Below, piece after piece: positions 42,334 to 51,653 of a stretch of DNA of 64,000 nucleotides. The number at the start of each line of letters is the position of its first letter. Positions within the stretch are counted from its first letter, which is position 1. The notes beneath the pieces are model-generated. The model had not been told where the DNA came from and ran no database searches. It saw nothing but the letters and a program-made list of their open reading frames with translations. This stretch comes from Paenibacillus athensensis (lineage in GTDB: Bacteria > Bacillota > Bacilli > Paenibacillales > NBRC-103111): assembly GCF_004514475.2 (NCBI RefSeq), contig NZ_MYFO02000018.1, positions 1-64,000 of the forward strand, in the 5' to 3' direction. The translations under genes and the position numbers were made by a program.

Positions 42334-42936
42334 CTACTTGCGTGAATCCAGCACAAACATCGAGGCGTCCTGCCCCATGAACAGCCGTTGACCTGTATAA
42401 AAGGTGCGGGATTGAATCCCGGTGTAGCCGATTTTCGTCATCAAATCCGCCAATTTCGCTTGATCAAACCCGTTATGGACAAGCGGCGAAGCGACGTGCT
42501 CGTTTTTGTCAAAATCGACAATCAGCAGATGCCCGCCTTCGTTCAGCATCGACCGCAATCGCGTCAGCAACGCCTCAACGTCCGGAATATGCAACAACAC
42601 CTGCACCATAAAAATATAATCGGCTCGCAAGTCGGGCAATCCCTCCCGCTCCAGATCCAGGCAGCGGGCTTCCGCCCGGGTGAGCGAGCGGGCGGCAATC
42701 TTGCGGTTGACCTGCTCGATCATGTTCGCAGACGAATCCAGAAACAGCACGGAGCCGAATTCAGGCAGCAGCTCCAGACCGACAAGCCCGGTCCCGCATC
42801 CAAAATCAATCGCGCTCCGCTCTGCGGCATCGCCGATATAGGCCCGAATCGCATCCGCGGACAGCCGGGCGATCTTGATCCGTTCCGGCGCGTCGTACGT
42901 GCCGGCAATCGCTTCAAATTTATCGGTATTCGCCAT
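42334..42936 (-). CDS. Class I SAM-dependent methyltransferase
   Basis: A 200-residue small-molecule-type methyltransferase. The start ATG follows AAGGAGGG. Motif I is AIDFGCGTGLVGLEL near residue 45, with LFLDSSANMIEQVN as the acidic SAM-binding loop and a MVQVLLHIPDVEALLTRL segment, as in the UbiE/COQ5-like group. It lies 29 bases after the restriction endonuclease-like gene and so may be co-transcribed with the RM pair, but nothing suggests that it methylates DNA. The substrate is unknown. Confidence 0.88.
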   Translation of the reverse strand: MANTDKFEAIAGTYDAPERIKIARLSADAIRAYIGDAAERSAIDFGCGTGLVGLELLPEFGSVLFLDSSANMIEQVNRKIAARSLTRAEARCLDLEREGLPDLRADYIFMVQVLLHIPDVEALLTRLRSMLNEGGHLLIVDFDKNEHVASPLVHNGFDQAKLADLMTKIGYTGIQSRTFYTGQRLFMGQDASMFVLDSRK

Positions 42937-42965
42937 GTGTTGCCCTCCTTATTCGTCAAAGGCTT

Positions 42966-43829
42966 CTAGGCATAATCAGCCAGAAAAGCCATTGCACTTC
43001 GCTTTTCAGCGAATTGGCAGTCGATTTTGTCCCCGTTATTGTACCGGATGCTGATTTCATATTTGACCAAGGGCGCATGGGCGTCTTCTTCCCTATAAGA
43101 AGAAATATAGTCGAGCGCTTCATTGACCGAGTCAAGGCTCGCCAGCTTGCCGTGCAGGGAAAACACCCGCACCGACTCGATTTGCCGTTGAATCGCTTCA
43201 TCCATCTTTTGGACGAACGCCTGCAGCTGCTCGCTGTTTGCAGCTAACAAAGCATGAATGATGACGTCCCGCTCGGCCTCGGAAAGCCGCTCATACTGCT
43301 CAACCTTCCTGAGCACCTCTTCGTCGCTCGTTTGTTCACCCCAAAAAACATCGATCCCGACCAAGCGGAATGCCGCTATAATCGTAGCAAATGAAAAATG
43401 TACGACCTTGAAGCCCTCGGATTTCAGTTGGGTCAGCGAAGGCTCTGTAAATTCACCGGCCACAACCGCACCATAAAAGGGGGAATGCTTGCTGTATTTG
43501 CGAATCAGCGGAAGAATGGCACCCTGAATTTCCTGAGCCTTATTCTTCGAATGCTTCGTGTACCGCCGCCACGCCATTTCGATAAAAACAACCGGCTGCC
43601 CGTATTGCTGCTCGGTCCCGTTTTTTTCCAGCACGATATCCAGCTTGTGCTTGTTGTTGTTGATATCCGTCCAGACGACGTCGCTTTTGCCGTTTCTGGC
43701 CCATCTGGGGTGCTTATAATCGAAAAACAAGCCGTGCCGCCGGGCAACGGGCTCCATATACACATACATCGCCTTTTCCAGTAAATCGCCGATCATTTGA
43801 CCGAATTTATGCGAAGCCGATTGCGCCAT
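42966..43829 (-). CDS. Restriction endonuclease-like protein (PD-(D/E)XK type)
   Basis: A 287-residue protein encoded six bases after the DNA methyltransferase, so probably the nuclease of a type II-like system. Candidate catalytic residues are in KLDIVLEKNG (near residue 62) and QPVVFIEMAWRRYTKHSKNKAQE (78-100), which reads as Asp...Glu-x-Ala with a following basic patch; the expected Lys of E-x-K is replaced, as in some type II enzymes that use a migrated residue. The C-terminal third has EISIRYNNGDKIDCQFAEK. The recognition sequence cannot be told from the sequence. If the nuclease is active the methyltransferase must be functional. Confidence 0.75.
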   Translation of the reverse strand: MAQSASHKFGQMIGDLLEKAMYVYMEPVARRHGLFFDYKHPRWARNGKSDVVWTDINNNKHKLDIVLEKNGTEQQYGQPVVFIEMAWRRYTKHSKNKAQEIQGAILPLIRKYSKHSPFYGAVVAGEFTEPSLTQLKSEGFKVVHFSFATIIAAFRLVGIDVFWGEQTSDEEVLRKVEQYERLSEAERDVIIHALLAANSEQLQAFVQKMDEAIQRQIESVRVFSLHGKLASLDSVNEALDYISSYREEDAHAPLVKYEISIRYNNGDKIDCQFAEKRSAMAFLADYA

Positions 43830-43835
43830 AGCGAT

Positions 43836-45134
43836 CTATCCTTTCACCCACAGAAATCCTTCCTTCAGTGGCACGGTATGTTTTCTGTTTTTCCATTTCG
43901 TATTGCGATCTCTGGCTTTGTCAAACCGATAGGACGTAAAGCCTGCCGCAAGCGCCAGCTCGCCCAGCCATGTATCGACCGGGACGTAGATGCCGTAAGG
44001 CGCAGAATCCCCGATCACGAAGACGACATCGGCCCCCGGCTTGCAAATCCTGCGAAGCTCGATCCACACGCGAGCCAAATCGAGAAAATACAAGGCAATC
44101 ATGGTGTGATAATTTTTTTTGCCCCCATGAAGCTCCTTTTCCGCATCCAGCCTGCGGCACACGTCCAGCAATGCCGGATAAATGGGACGAAGCTCCTCGC
44201 TTTGCAAAATCTCGTACGTTTCCTTCTTCAATTTGGACACATGCTGCGTGCAGGAACGGACCAAATGACTGCGAACCACATCCTGCAAGTCGCCCCAGCC
44301 TTGAATCTCATTGAAAAAGGACATTTCCAGCCGGGTCGCATCGGCATAATCATAATTGTTGGCGTAAGGCGGCGAGGTCACAACCAGATCGGCCCAAACG
44401 TCCGGAACGGACGGGCACGCTCTGGCGTCTTCCTGAAAAAAGGCGACTTTCGAAACGCCGACGTGCTGCTGCCAAGCCTGCATATCGGCGCTCATCATGC
44501 GAGCCTGCTGCTCGAACGCTTCGAACGGTATTTTGGCTTTCGTTTGTTTATTGGGCAGCACATATTGCCATTGGGCCGTACCGGCAGGCGAGCAAGCCCG
44601 CAGGATCGCCACCAGCGCCAGCCAGAGCAGCTCGCTGTAGATGCCGTCCCGCTCCCGCTTTTGCCAGGCTTGCTTGAGCGCAGTCAATTGGTGCAGCGTA
44701 TGTGGCGGGTAACATTTATAGATCAATTCATTATAGGATTCCTGCAGCTCGGCAGGCTCCAGCCTCCGGGCTTCCTCCAGCAGCGCTTTGGCCGATTGCA
44801 TGAATTCGCCCGCCTTGGCTTGGGAGCCATGCAATTTCGCTCGGGTCATTCTGGCGACAAAAGGATGGGCTTCCGTTCCCGCGCTGCAAACGCCAGCTTG
44901 ATCGCTGGCCAACAGCACCGTGCCGGAGCCGGCAAACGGGTCAAATACATGGAAATCCTCCCGTCCGTCCGGATTCCGCTCCTGAATGACCGAAGCTATC
45001 CATTCCGCTGAAAAGCCGGCTGAATATCGAAACCAGCGGTGAATCGGCAGCTTCATATTATCGAGAAAGGTGGTCGACCTTTTCGGCTTGTCCTCTATAT
45101 CGGCAAACAGCTCCAGCTGCTCTTCCATCATCAT
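43836..45134 (-). CDS. DNA methyltransferase (amino-MTase, SPPY motif)
   Basis: A 432-residue enzyme that transfers a methyl group from SAM to an exocyclic amine of adenine or cytosine, protecting sites from the adjacent nuclease. Motif I is VFDPFAGSGT (63-72); motif IV is VVTSPPYANNY in the second half; SPPY points to N4-cytosine or a related N6-adenine group. The order (motif I, long central region, motif IV) is of the gamma-like or split type. Three consecutive ATGs open the gene; I took the first, with GGGGATGG upstream. Upstream 221 bases to the response-regulator gene hold no other gene. Confidence 0.88.
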   Translation of the reverse strand: MMMEEQLELFADIEDKPKRSTTFLDNMKLPIHRWFRYSAGFSAEWIASVIQERNPDGREDFHVFDPFAGSGTVLLASDQAGVCSAGTEAHPFVARMTRAKLHGSQAKAGEFMQSAKALLEEARRLEPAELQESYNELIYKCYPPHTLHQLTALKQAWQKRERDGIYSELLWLALVAILRACSPAGTAQWQYVLPNKQTKAKIPFEAFEQQARMMSADMQAWQQHVGVSKVAFFQEDARACPSVPDVWADLVVTSPPYANNYDYADATRLEMSFFNEIQGWGDLQDVVRSHLVRSCTQHVSKLKKETYEILQSEELRPIYPALLDVCRRLDAEKELHGGKKNYHTMIALYFLDLARVWIELRRICKPGADVVFVIGDSAPYGIYVPVDTWLGELALAAGFTSYRFDKARDRNTKWKNRKHTVPLKEGFLWVKG

Positions 45135-45355
45135 GCGTCCATCCCCGTTTCGAGCTTATTTGCGCGGTAATCCCGACTTATTCCCTACTCATTGTATTAC
45201 AGATGGCGCATGCGGTCACGCCATTATCCGTTATTTTCCAGATTCGGCAAACGGCAAGTGCGGAATACATGCCCGCTTGCTGACAGGCTGCATCCCGTTG
45301 CCTGGCGTTACGTGGCAGGGGTGGGTGTTGCGCAAGGAGGCCAGGGGCGCGGGAC

Positions 45356-47068
45356 TTACCGTTCAAATTCCTTGGGCGAGCAGCCGACCACCCGCTTGAA
45401 CGTCTTGGCAAACACCTTGGCGTCGGGAAACCCGACCGCTTCGGCGACCTCGTAAATTTTCAGCTCGCCGGCGCGCAAGCGGCGCTTTGCCTCCTCGATA
45501 CGGATGCGCGTCAGCGATTCGCTTAGCGACTCGCCCGTCTCCTTGCTGTACAAATCGCTTAAATAGCTGCGGCTGAGCCGGACATGATCGGCGATATCCA
45601 GCGTGCTGATATTCGCTGCGTAATGCTCCTGCATATATTGCTGCGCTTTGCGGATAAACGGATTTTGCGCTGTGACCGCCGGCTCGCGCCCGCCGACGCG
45701 GCGGACTTCGGCCAGCTGGGCAAACGCTTCTTCCAGCAGCGCCTCCAACTCGGCGGCCGAATGACATTGCAGCGCGCGGCGACTCGTCACATACGCGTCT
45801 TCAAAATCGTCCAGGCCCGCGTACCCGCGCTCGCGGGCGTAACCCGCCGCCAGCCCGAGCAGCTCCTGCGCAAACGCCAGCGCCTTGCCGCGCGGACAGC
45901 GCAGCCGCCGCAGCTGCTCGCCCAGCTGTCTGGCGTGGTGGAGGAAGCCGTCGACATTGTCGCTGGCAATGCAGCGCAGCAAATCGTTGCGCCCCTCCAC
46001 CGGCAGGGGCGACTCCGCTTCCGCCGGCGGCTCGGCAAGCGCCGGCATCCAGCGATTCCGGCCTTCGCCGTAGAATCGCTCATCGACCTGCCGCTCGTGC
46101 GCCTCCAGCGCGCGCGGCAGGTCCTCCAGTCGGCGCAGCGCCAGCCCGGCGCCGACGAACCAGCCCGGCTCGTCGGCTATGCCGAGCCGGTCCAGCCAGC
46201 GCTCGGCCGCTGCCGCGAGCGCTTGGGCTTGCGCGGCAGCGCCGCCCGAGCCGGCTGCGTCGGCTGCGGAGGAGGCTTCGCCTCCCGCAGCCGGGGACGG
46301 CGGCGCCGCCGCGCCAGCTGCTGCTGCCGCTTCGCACAGCAGCAGCACGCGATCCGCGCCGAGCGGCAGCGCGGCGCGGGAGGCGGTCCAGCTCCAGTCC
46401 TGGTAGCTGGCATTCAAAGCGCTGCCGGTGTACAGCAGCAGCGTCACCAGCCCCGCTGCGCCGCCTTCGCTCCCCGGCCTCGCCTCTCGGCCCGCATCGC
46501 CTTCGCCGCGCTGCTCCGCTCCGCCCGCCACGCGCGCCCCGGCCCCCGCTGCTCCGCCGAACAGCTCCGCCGTCAGCTGCGCGCCGCCCTCGCCGCTGCG
46601 CAAATACGCGGCAAGCCGCGCCGACAGCCGCGACTGCTGCGTCGATGCCAGGTGCTGCTGCCAGCGCAGCACCTGGCCGCGCTCGGCGCGCCTGGCCAAC
46701 AGCTCGCTTCGCACGCCTTGCAGCGTTTCCAGCAGCGTCTCCGGCTCCATCGTCGGCTTGAGCAAATAATCCTTGGCCCCGTGCTTCATCGCTTCCTTGA
46801 CATATGTAAAATCGTCCATGCAGCTGAGCACGACGATCCCGACATCCTTGCCGCTCATCTTGAGCCTGCGGATCAGCTCCAGACCATCCATCCGCGGCAT
46901 CAGCAGGTCGGTGATCACTATATCGATCGGCTGGGCCTCCAGCAGCTCCAACGCCTCCTGGCCGTCCTCGGCTTCGCCCGCATAGCAAAAGCCGTGCTCC
47001 TCCCACTCCACCAGCGTGCGCAGGCCGAGCCGGATAATCGGTTCGTCGTCCACCACCAGCACATTCAT
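45356..47068 (-). CDS. YesN-type response regulator with AraC output
   Basis: A 570-residue transcription regulator phosphorylated by the kinase encoded just upstream. The receiver domain has VVDDEP at the N-terminus, phospho-acceptor Asp in IVITDLLMPRMDG near residue 55 and Lys in YLLKP near 105. The C-terminal AraC domain carries LDIADHVRLSRSYLSDLYSKETG and VAEAVGFPDAKVFAKTFKRVVG. The middle (about 150-320) is longer than usual and partly made of Ala/Gly/Glu/Arg stretches coded by very GC-rich DNA. The ATG at 47068 is preferred, 11 bases after GAGGAG. In this family targets are usually sugar transporters, but none is adjacent here. Confidence 0.88.
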   Translation of the reverse strand: MNVLVVDDEPIIRLGLRTLVEWEEHGFCYAGEAEDGQEALELLEAQPIDIVITDLLMPRMDGLELIRRLKMSGKDVGIVVLSCMDDFTYVKEAMKHGAKDYLLKPTMEPETLLETLQGVRSELLARRAERGQVLRWQQHLASTQQSRLSARLAAYLRSGEGGAQLTAELFGGAAGAGARVAGGAEQRGEGDAGREARPGSEGGAAGLVTLLLYTGSALNASYQDWSWTASRAALPLGADRVLLLCEAAAAAGAAAPPSPAAGGEASSAADAAGSGGAAAQAQALAAAAERWLDRLGIADEPGWFVGAGLALRRLEDLPRALEAHERQVDERFYGEGRNRWMPALAEPPAEAESPLPVEGRNDLLRCIASDNVDGFLHHARQLGEQLRRLRCPRGKALAFAQELLGLAAGYARERGYAGLDDFEDAYVTSRRALQCHSAAELEALLEEAFAQLAEVRRVGGREPAVTAQNPFIRKAQQYMQEHYAANISTLDIADHVRLSRSYLSDLYSKETGESLSESLTRIRIEEAKRRLRAGELKIYEVAEAVGFPDAKVFAKTFKRVVGCSPKEFER

Positions 47069-47076
47069 GTGCGACT

Positions 47077-49104
47077 TCACTCCTCGCTTCGATGTATGGG
47101 CAAAAACATCCGTACAACCGTGCCCTCGCCCGGCTTGCTTGTCATATGCAGCTTGTATTCCGGTCCGTAATACAGCTTGATCTTCTCGCGAATATGCGCA
47201 ATGCCGATGCCGCTCATCCGCTCGCGCAGCGACTTGCCGCCAATTGGCGTCGCTCCGGCTCGCTCATCGTCCGGCCTCGCCTGCGCTTCCGCAAGCTCCT
47301 GTCCGCTCGGGCGTTCGCCGCCCCCGGCCGCCCAAGCTTCGCTCGGCCCGGCTCCGCCCGGCTGCCCTGCTCGGCCGCCGCCGGGTCTGACAGCCGCCGC
47401 ACGGCCGGCTCCGCGCTCCGGGAGTCGCTCGCCGCGCTTGGCCGCCGCTTCCGGCTCCGCCCACTCGGTCTCCGGCGCTTGTCCCTCACCGCCAGCCGGA
47501 CCGGCTTCGCCTGTCAGATCGGCATCCGCTTCATGCCGCTCAGCGCTCAACGCCGCACCCGCGAAGCCGTCAGCTCGCCCGCCTGCCGCTGCCTCCATGC
47601 CGATTCCGTTATCCTCGACCTGACAAAACAACAGATCGCGGTCCAGCCATGTGCGGATTGTGATTACACCTTGCCGGCGCGAAGGCTCAATGCCGTGAAT
47701 AATCGCATTTTCCACCAGCGGCTGCAGCAGCATGCGCGGCACAATGCAGCGCTCGGTCTGCGGATCCAGCTCAAAGCGCGCCTGAACCCGGTCGCCATAG
47801 CGAAAGGACTGGATTTCCATATAGTCGCGCACAAGCCCGCATTCCTCACGTAGCGTAATGAAATCGCCTTTTTTGCCGAGACTGGCCTGCAGCAGCCGCA
47901 CGAGCGCGCTGACCACCTCGGAAATTTGCGGCGTCTTGTGAATTTTCGCCACCCACTTGATCGTATTTAACGTGTTGTATAAAAAGTGCGGATTCAGCTG
48001 ATAATGCAGCGCCTCCATCTCCGCTTCCTTTTTTAGCGCCTCCTCCAGCTTGACCTGCTTGATCAGCTCCTCCAGCCGGTTGAGCATCTGGTTATAGCTT
48101 TCGCCGAGGTCGTTCCATTCGTCCATGCCCTTAGACATCCAATACGCCTTCAGATCGCCGAGCTCGGCGCGCTTCATCAACCCCTTGAGCCGGTGCAGCG
48201 GCCGCGTGACATACCGCGCAAATACAAGCGAGCTGCCAATCGACAGCACCGCGAGCACCGCAAACAGCAGCGCTAGCAGCTTACGCAGACTCGGCATCGC
48301 CGTTTGGGCAAACGTGTTCGGCGCCTGATAATACGAGCTCCACTCCCCGCCGGGGACATCCAGCTTGCGGACCGAGCGCACGCTGGCGCCGTCCAGCTCC
48401 AGTCCGTTCACGCTCGCCGGAAACAGCGAAAGGTCGAGATTGCCGCTGCGATACAGCATCCGCCCCTCTTCATCGACCAGCGCCTGATCGACCGACGCCA
48501 CCTCCAGATCCTTCATCATCCGGCTCAGATTGTACCAAATGACGATGTAGCCCAGCTCATCGGAGGAGGCGCTGTCCCCGACCGGCTGCAAATACCGGAC
48601 GATGTAGCTGCCCTGGTCGCTGCCGCCCACCGACGGCTCAAACTTGCCCGGACGCATATCCTGCGGCGAGCCCATCGCTTCCAGACCGCCATAGCCCTGC
48701 GAGCAGAGCGTTCGGTTCGAGCTGCTGACAGTCAGACAAATTTGCGCAAAATATCGGTTATGCAGCGTCTGCTGGTACAAAAACCGCTCGATATAGCTTC
48801 GCAGCTCCCCGATCTGCGCCGGATAACCTCCTGCGGCCTGCTGACGGGAATAAGCCAGCACCGCATAATCCTCCGCAGCTTGCTGGGCAAACGACCGGAC
48901 CGCCTGCAGCTCGCGCGCCGCCCCGGTCAGCACCTGCTGATGCGCTTGGGCGACGTTGGCCGTCAGCTCGCGCTGGCTGTAGCCGTTCGTCTGGTGATAG
49001 AACACCCCGACCGCCACCAACAGCGGAATCGAGCCGACCAGCAGCAAATATAACAACAACCGCATTTGAAAGCGGTACAATAAAGCAGGAAACGAGGATC
49101 GCAT
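47077..49104 (-). CDS. YesM-type sensor histidine kinase with an insertion in the ATP lid
   Basis: A 675-residue membrane kinase. The first helix is near residues 10-35, followed by a large extracytoplasmic sensor, a second helix (about 270-295), HAMP, and the HisKA_5 motif LHYQLNPHFLYNTLNTIKW with its phospho-acceptor His. The HATPase domain has DNGIGM and GIGIAHIREKIKLYYGPEY, but between these boxes lie about 100 extra residues (Ala/Gly/Glu/Arg-rich, coded at about 47240-47570), where the mobile ATP lid normally is. Kinase activity may be altered. The gene overlaps the region just before the response regulator, so the two form an operon. Confidence 0.85.
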   Translation of the reverse strand: MRSSFPALLYRFQMRLLLYLLLVGSIPLLVAVGVFYHQTNGYSQRELTANVAQAHQQVLTGAARELQAVRSFAQQAAEDYAVLAYSRQQAAGGYPAQIGELRSYIERFLYQQTLHNRYFAQICLTVSSSNRTLCSQGYGGLEAMGSPQDMRPGKFEPSVGGSDQGSYIVRYLQPVGDSASSDELGYIVIWYNLSRMMKDLEVASVDQALVDEEGRMLYRSGNLDLSLFPASVNGLELDGASVRSVRKLDVPGGEWSSYYQAPNTFAQTAMPSLRKLLALLFAVLAVLSIGSSLVFARYVTRPLHRLKGLMKRAELGDLKAYWMSKGMDEWNDLGESYNQMLNRLEELIKQVKLEEALKKEAEMEALHYQLNPHFLYNTLNTIKWVAKIHKTPQISEVVSALVRLLQASLGKKGDFITLREECGLVRDYMEIQSFRYGDRVQARFELDPQTERCIVPRMLLQPLVENAIIHGIEPSRRQGVITIRTWLDRDLLFCQVEDNGIGMEAAAGGRADGFAGAALSAERHEADADLTGEAGPAGGEGQAPETEWAEPEAAAKRGERLPERGAGRAAAVRPGGGRAGQPGGAGPSEAWAAGGGERPSGQELAEAQARPDDERAGATPIGGKSLRERMSGIGIAHIREKIKLYYGPEYKLHMTSKPGEGTVVRMFLPIHRSEE

Positions 49105-49277
49105 ACACTCACCTTGGCCCAAACGGATTTATTATGTTCCATTATAAATCTGCCTGCGGCTGTATACAACGCAGACCGCTTTCACTCCGTCAGGTTGTGG
49201 CCGGATGTACCGTCCGCAGCGCCAAATAAACGGACACAGGCATCCCCCACGCCAGCTTGATTCAGCAGTTGCCGAAG

Positions 49278-49330
49278 CCGCGCAAAAAAGCCCCGCCGCT
49301 GCACGGCAATGCCGGCAGTAACAGGGCTTT
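49278..49330 (-). terminator. Intrinsic terminator after the MFS pump gene
   Basis: AAAGCCC pairs with GGGGCTTTTTT (minus strand) over a loop of about 30 bases that has its own CGGCAT/TGCCG pairing. The 49105-49458 gap otherwise contains only what looks like non-coding GC-rich DNA. Confidence 0.6.
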
Positions 49331-49458
49331 GATATAAGCTGGCCAATCTCGGAAAGCGGCTCGCCGACGGTCAGCCAGCGCTTTCCGCACCACGCGCGAC
49401 TCCAGAGCGCGGTGCCGCAGGTCAAGCGGATAGCCGCTTGCCTGCGGCCAATCCGCTC

Positions 49459-50979
49459 CTAGCGGCCGGTTTGCGCCATTTTGCTGTCGCGGATCGATTC
49501 CTTGCTCATCCACAGCACGCACACAATCGTCAATGCAGCGGGGATTACGCCCCACATGAACGTTTTGGCGATCGAGGTCGACAGTGCGGCGATGACCTTG
49601 TCCATGACCGCTTGCGGCACCGCGGCGCGGGTTTCCGGCGTCAGCATGCTGCGCGCGTCTTTGAACAGGTCCGCCGGCGGCGCTTGACCGCCCGCTCCGG
49701 CGAAAGCCGCCGTCATTTTGTCCGTAAACAGATTTCTTTGCACGATCCCGAAAATCGTAATGCCGATGGTCATCCCGAACGAACGGGTGAACGCCATCGT
49801 GGCATTGGCCGAGCCGCGTTGTCTCTCGTCGAAATGATGAATAGCCGCCATGCCCAATACGGAGAAGGAGAAGCCTACGCCAAGACCGATAATGATCATG
49901 TAGATCGTCAGCAGCCAGTGAGGCGTATCGAGCGAAATCGTGCTGAGCAGGAAGGCGCCCACGACGAAAATCAACGCCGATGCCAGCATAATGCTGCGAT
50001 AGCTGTATTTGTTGCCGAGCATCCCGCCCCCGGAAGCCGTCACCACGGACGCAACCGTCATCGGCAGCAGAATCAGACCGGAGTTCGTTGCCGAGCCTCC
50101 GTATACCCCTTGCACGAAAATCGGAATGTACACGCCGGCCGTAATGAACGCCGCGCCGAAGCACAGCGACGCCGCTGTACTGGAGCCGAACAGTCGGTTG
50201 CGCAGCATGCTGAAAGAAATAATCGGCTCCGCCGCTTTGCGCTCGGCCAGAACAAACAGGATGAACAGCACGGCAAACACGCCGAACAAACCGAGAATCA
50301 CGCCGGAATCCCAAGCGTATTCCTTGCCGCCGAGCTCCAGCGCAAACATCAAGGCGACAATCGCCCCGACAAGCGTAATCGCGCCCCACCAGTCAATGAC
50401 CTGCTTCCCGTGCTGCAGCGATTCCTTGTAGAAAAACGCCACCAGAATGAAGGCGATCACGCCAAGCGGCAGGTTGATGTAGAACACCCAATGCCAGCCG
50501 ATATAATCGGTAATATAAGCGCCGAGCAGCGGACCGAACAAGCTGGAAATACCGAATACCGCGCCGAAAATACCGCTCATCTTGCCGCGTTGCTCCGGAG
50601 GGAACACGTCGAAAACAATCGTGAACGCAATCGGCACGAGCGCGCCGCCGCCAATTCCCTGAATCGCCCGAAAAATACTGAGCTGCACGATGTTTTGCGC
50701 CAAGCCGCACAGCACCGAGCCGATCAAAAAGACGATCAGGCCGAAAATGAAAAAGCGCTTGCGCCCGTACATGTCCGACAGCTTGCCGAAAATCGGCATG
50801 CCGGCCATTTCGGCAACCATGTAAGCCGAGGTGACCCAGACAAATTTGTCCAACCCTCCCAAATCGCTGACGATGGTACCCATTGCCGTCGCGACAATCG
50901 TGTTGTCCATAGCGGCGATCAAGATACCAAGCAGCAGGCCGACCATTACCAGGCCCAAATGTTTGTTCTCTGCATTCAT
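49459..50979 (-). CDS. Multidrug efflux pump, MFS DHA2 (EmrB/QacA) family
   Basis: A 506-residue proton-driven drug exporter with 14 predicted membrane helices. The ATG at 50979 follows GGGAGG. Family motifs are visible: LDKFVWVTSAYMVAEMAG, the motif A loop GKLSDMYGRKRFF near residue 70, and motif C GAVFGISSLFGPLLGAYITDYIGWHW near 140-165. It is divergent from a MarR regulator across 130 bases with two palindromes, the usual layout of a substrate-inducible pump. Confidence 0.93.
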   Translation of the reverse strand: MNAENKHLGLVMVGLLLGILIAAMDNTIVATAMGTIVSDLGGLDKFVWVTSAYMVAEMAGMPIFGKLSDMYGRKRFFIFGLIVFLIGSVLCGLAQNIVQLSIFRAIQGIGGGALVPIAFTIVFDVFPPEQRGKMSGIFGAVFGISSLFGPLLGAYITDYIGWHWVFYINLPLGVIAFILVAFFYKESLQHGKQVIDWWGAITLVGAIVALMFALELGGKEYAWDSGVILGLFGVFAVLFILFVLAERKAAEPIISFSMLRNRLFGSSTAASLCFGAAFITAGVYIPIFVQGVYGGSATNSGLILLPMTVASVVTASGGGMLGNKYSYRSIMLASALIFVVGAFLLSTISLDTPHWLLTIYMIIIGLGVGFSFSVLGMAAIHHFDERQRGSANATMAFTRSFGMTIGITIFGIVQRNLFTDKMTAAFAGAGGQAPPADLFKDARSMLTPETRAAVPQAVMDKVIAALSTSIAKTFMWGVIPAALTIVCVLWMSKESIRDSKMAQTGR

Positions 50980-51012
50980 AACAAGCTTGCCTCCCTGTTT
51001 CAATATGATATA

Positions 51013-51030
51013 ATCTTACCCAAGTAAGAT
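51013..51030. promoter_or_regulatory. MarR operator 1 (perfect palindrome)
   Basis: ATCTTACCCAAGTAAGAT has perfect 7-bp arms and a CCAA centre. It lies in the divergent promoter region between the pump and the MarR gene, close to the pump start. Confidence 0.7.
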
Positions 51031-51065
51031 ACTTACACAAATCAATTATTTAACCTCCGAAAGTA

Positions 51066-51081
51066 TCTTATCAAACTAAGA
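51066..51081. promoter_or_regulatory. MarR operator 2 (imperfect palindrome)
   Basis: TCTTA at 51066-51070 and TAAGA at 51077-51081 flank six bases. The left arm, with its flank TA, repeats the TATCTTA core of the first operator. It lies 30 bases before the MarR start codon and fits autorepression. Confidence 0.55.
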
Positions 51082-51110
51082 CATTTTCATCATATCGGGA
51101 GGGGGCCGCT

Positions 51111-51605
51111 ATGTCAAGGCGAACACCAAAAATTTCCCAGCTGCTCAGCGGGCTCAGCGATGAGTTCCGCATCCAGAGTACGAATACGGTCTTGTTCCAT
51201 CAGTTAATCGCCGACTATCTCGGCTTGAATATAACCGACCATAAATGCTTGAACTACCTGATCGATCTCGGGCCGCTGACAGCCGGCCGGCTCGCCGAGC
51301 TGACCCATTTGACGACGGGCGCCATCACCGGCGTGATCGACCGGCTGGAGAAAGCCGGATTTGTCCGGCGAGTGAAGGACCCTAACGACCGCAGGCGCGT
51401 GATCATTGAATGCGTGCCGGAAAGCATGGCGCGGCTGCAGGGTGTTTTCGAACCGCTGGGCCGGATGACGGACGAAATTTGTCTGTCGTATTCGGAGGAA
51501 GAGCTGGTCTTTCTGCTTGCTTTTATGAAAAAAATCAACGGCCGCTTCCAGCAGGAGCTGGCTTCGTTCCAGGCCAATCTTGGCCGCCTGGACGATGACA
51601 ACTGA
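51111..51605 (+). CDS. MarR-family repressor of the adjacent efflux pump
   Basis: A 164-residue winged-helix repressor with an ATG behind GGGAGGGGG. The DNA-binding region is LTAGRLAELTHLTTGAITGVIDRLEKAGFVRRVKDPNDRRRV-like: the helix-turn-helix lies near residues 62-85 and the wing carries PNDRRR. The dimerisation helices are at both ends. It faces the EmrB-type pump gene across the two palindromes, so it probably represses both and is released by a drug-like ligand. Confidence 0.92.
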   Translation: MSRRTPKISQLLSGLSDEFRIQSTNTVLFHQLIADYLGLNITDHKCLNYLIDLGPLTAGRLAELTHLTTGAITGVIDRLEKAGFVRRVKDPNDRRRVIIECVPESMARLQGVFEPLGRMTDEICLSYSEEELVFLLAFMKKINGRFQQELASFQANLGRLDDDN

Positions 51606-51653
51606 TCCGCGGCAGCGAACGGTCGGCCATGCAAAAACGGAGCTGTCCGATCC

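Noticed and set aside
49132-49425. Minus-strand frame of 97 codons between the kinase and the MFS pump
   Set aside because: It overlaps the pump terminator, has no ribosome site and is rich in Cys/Arg/Trp as random GC-rich sequence gives.
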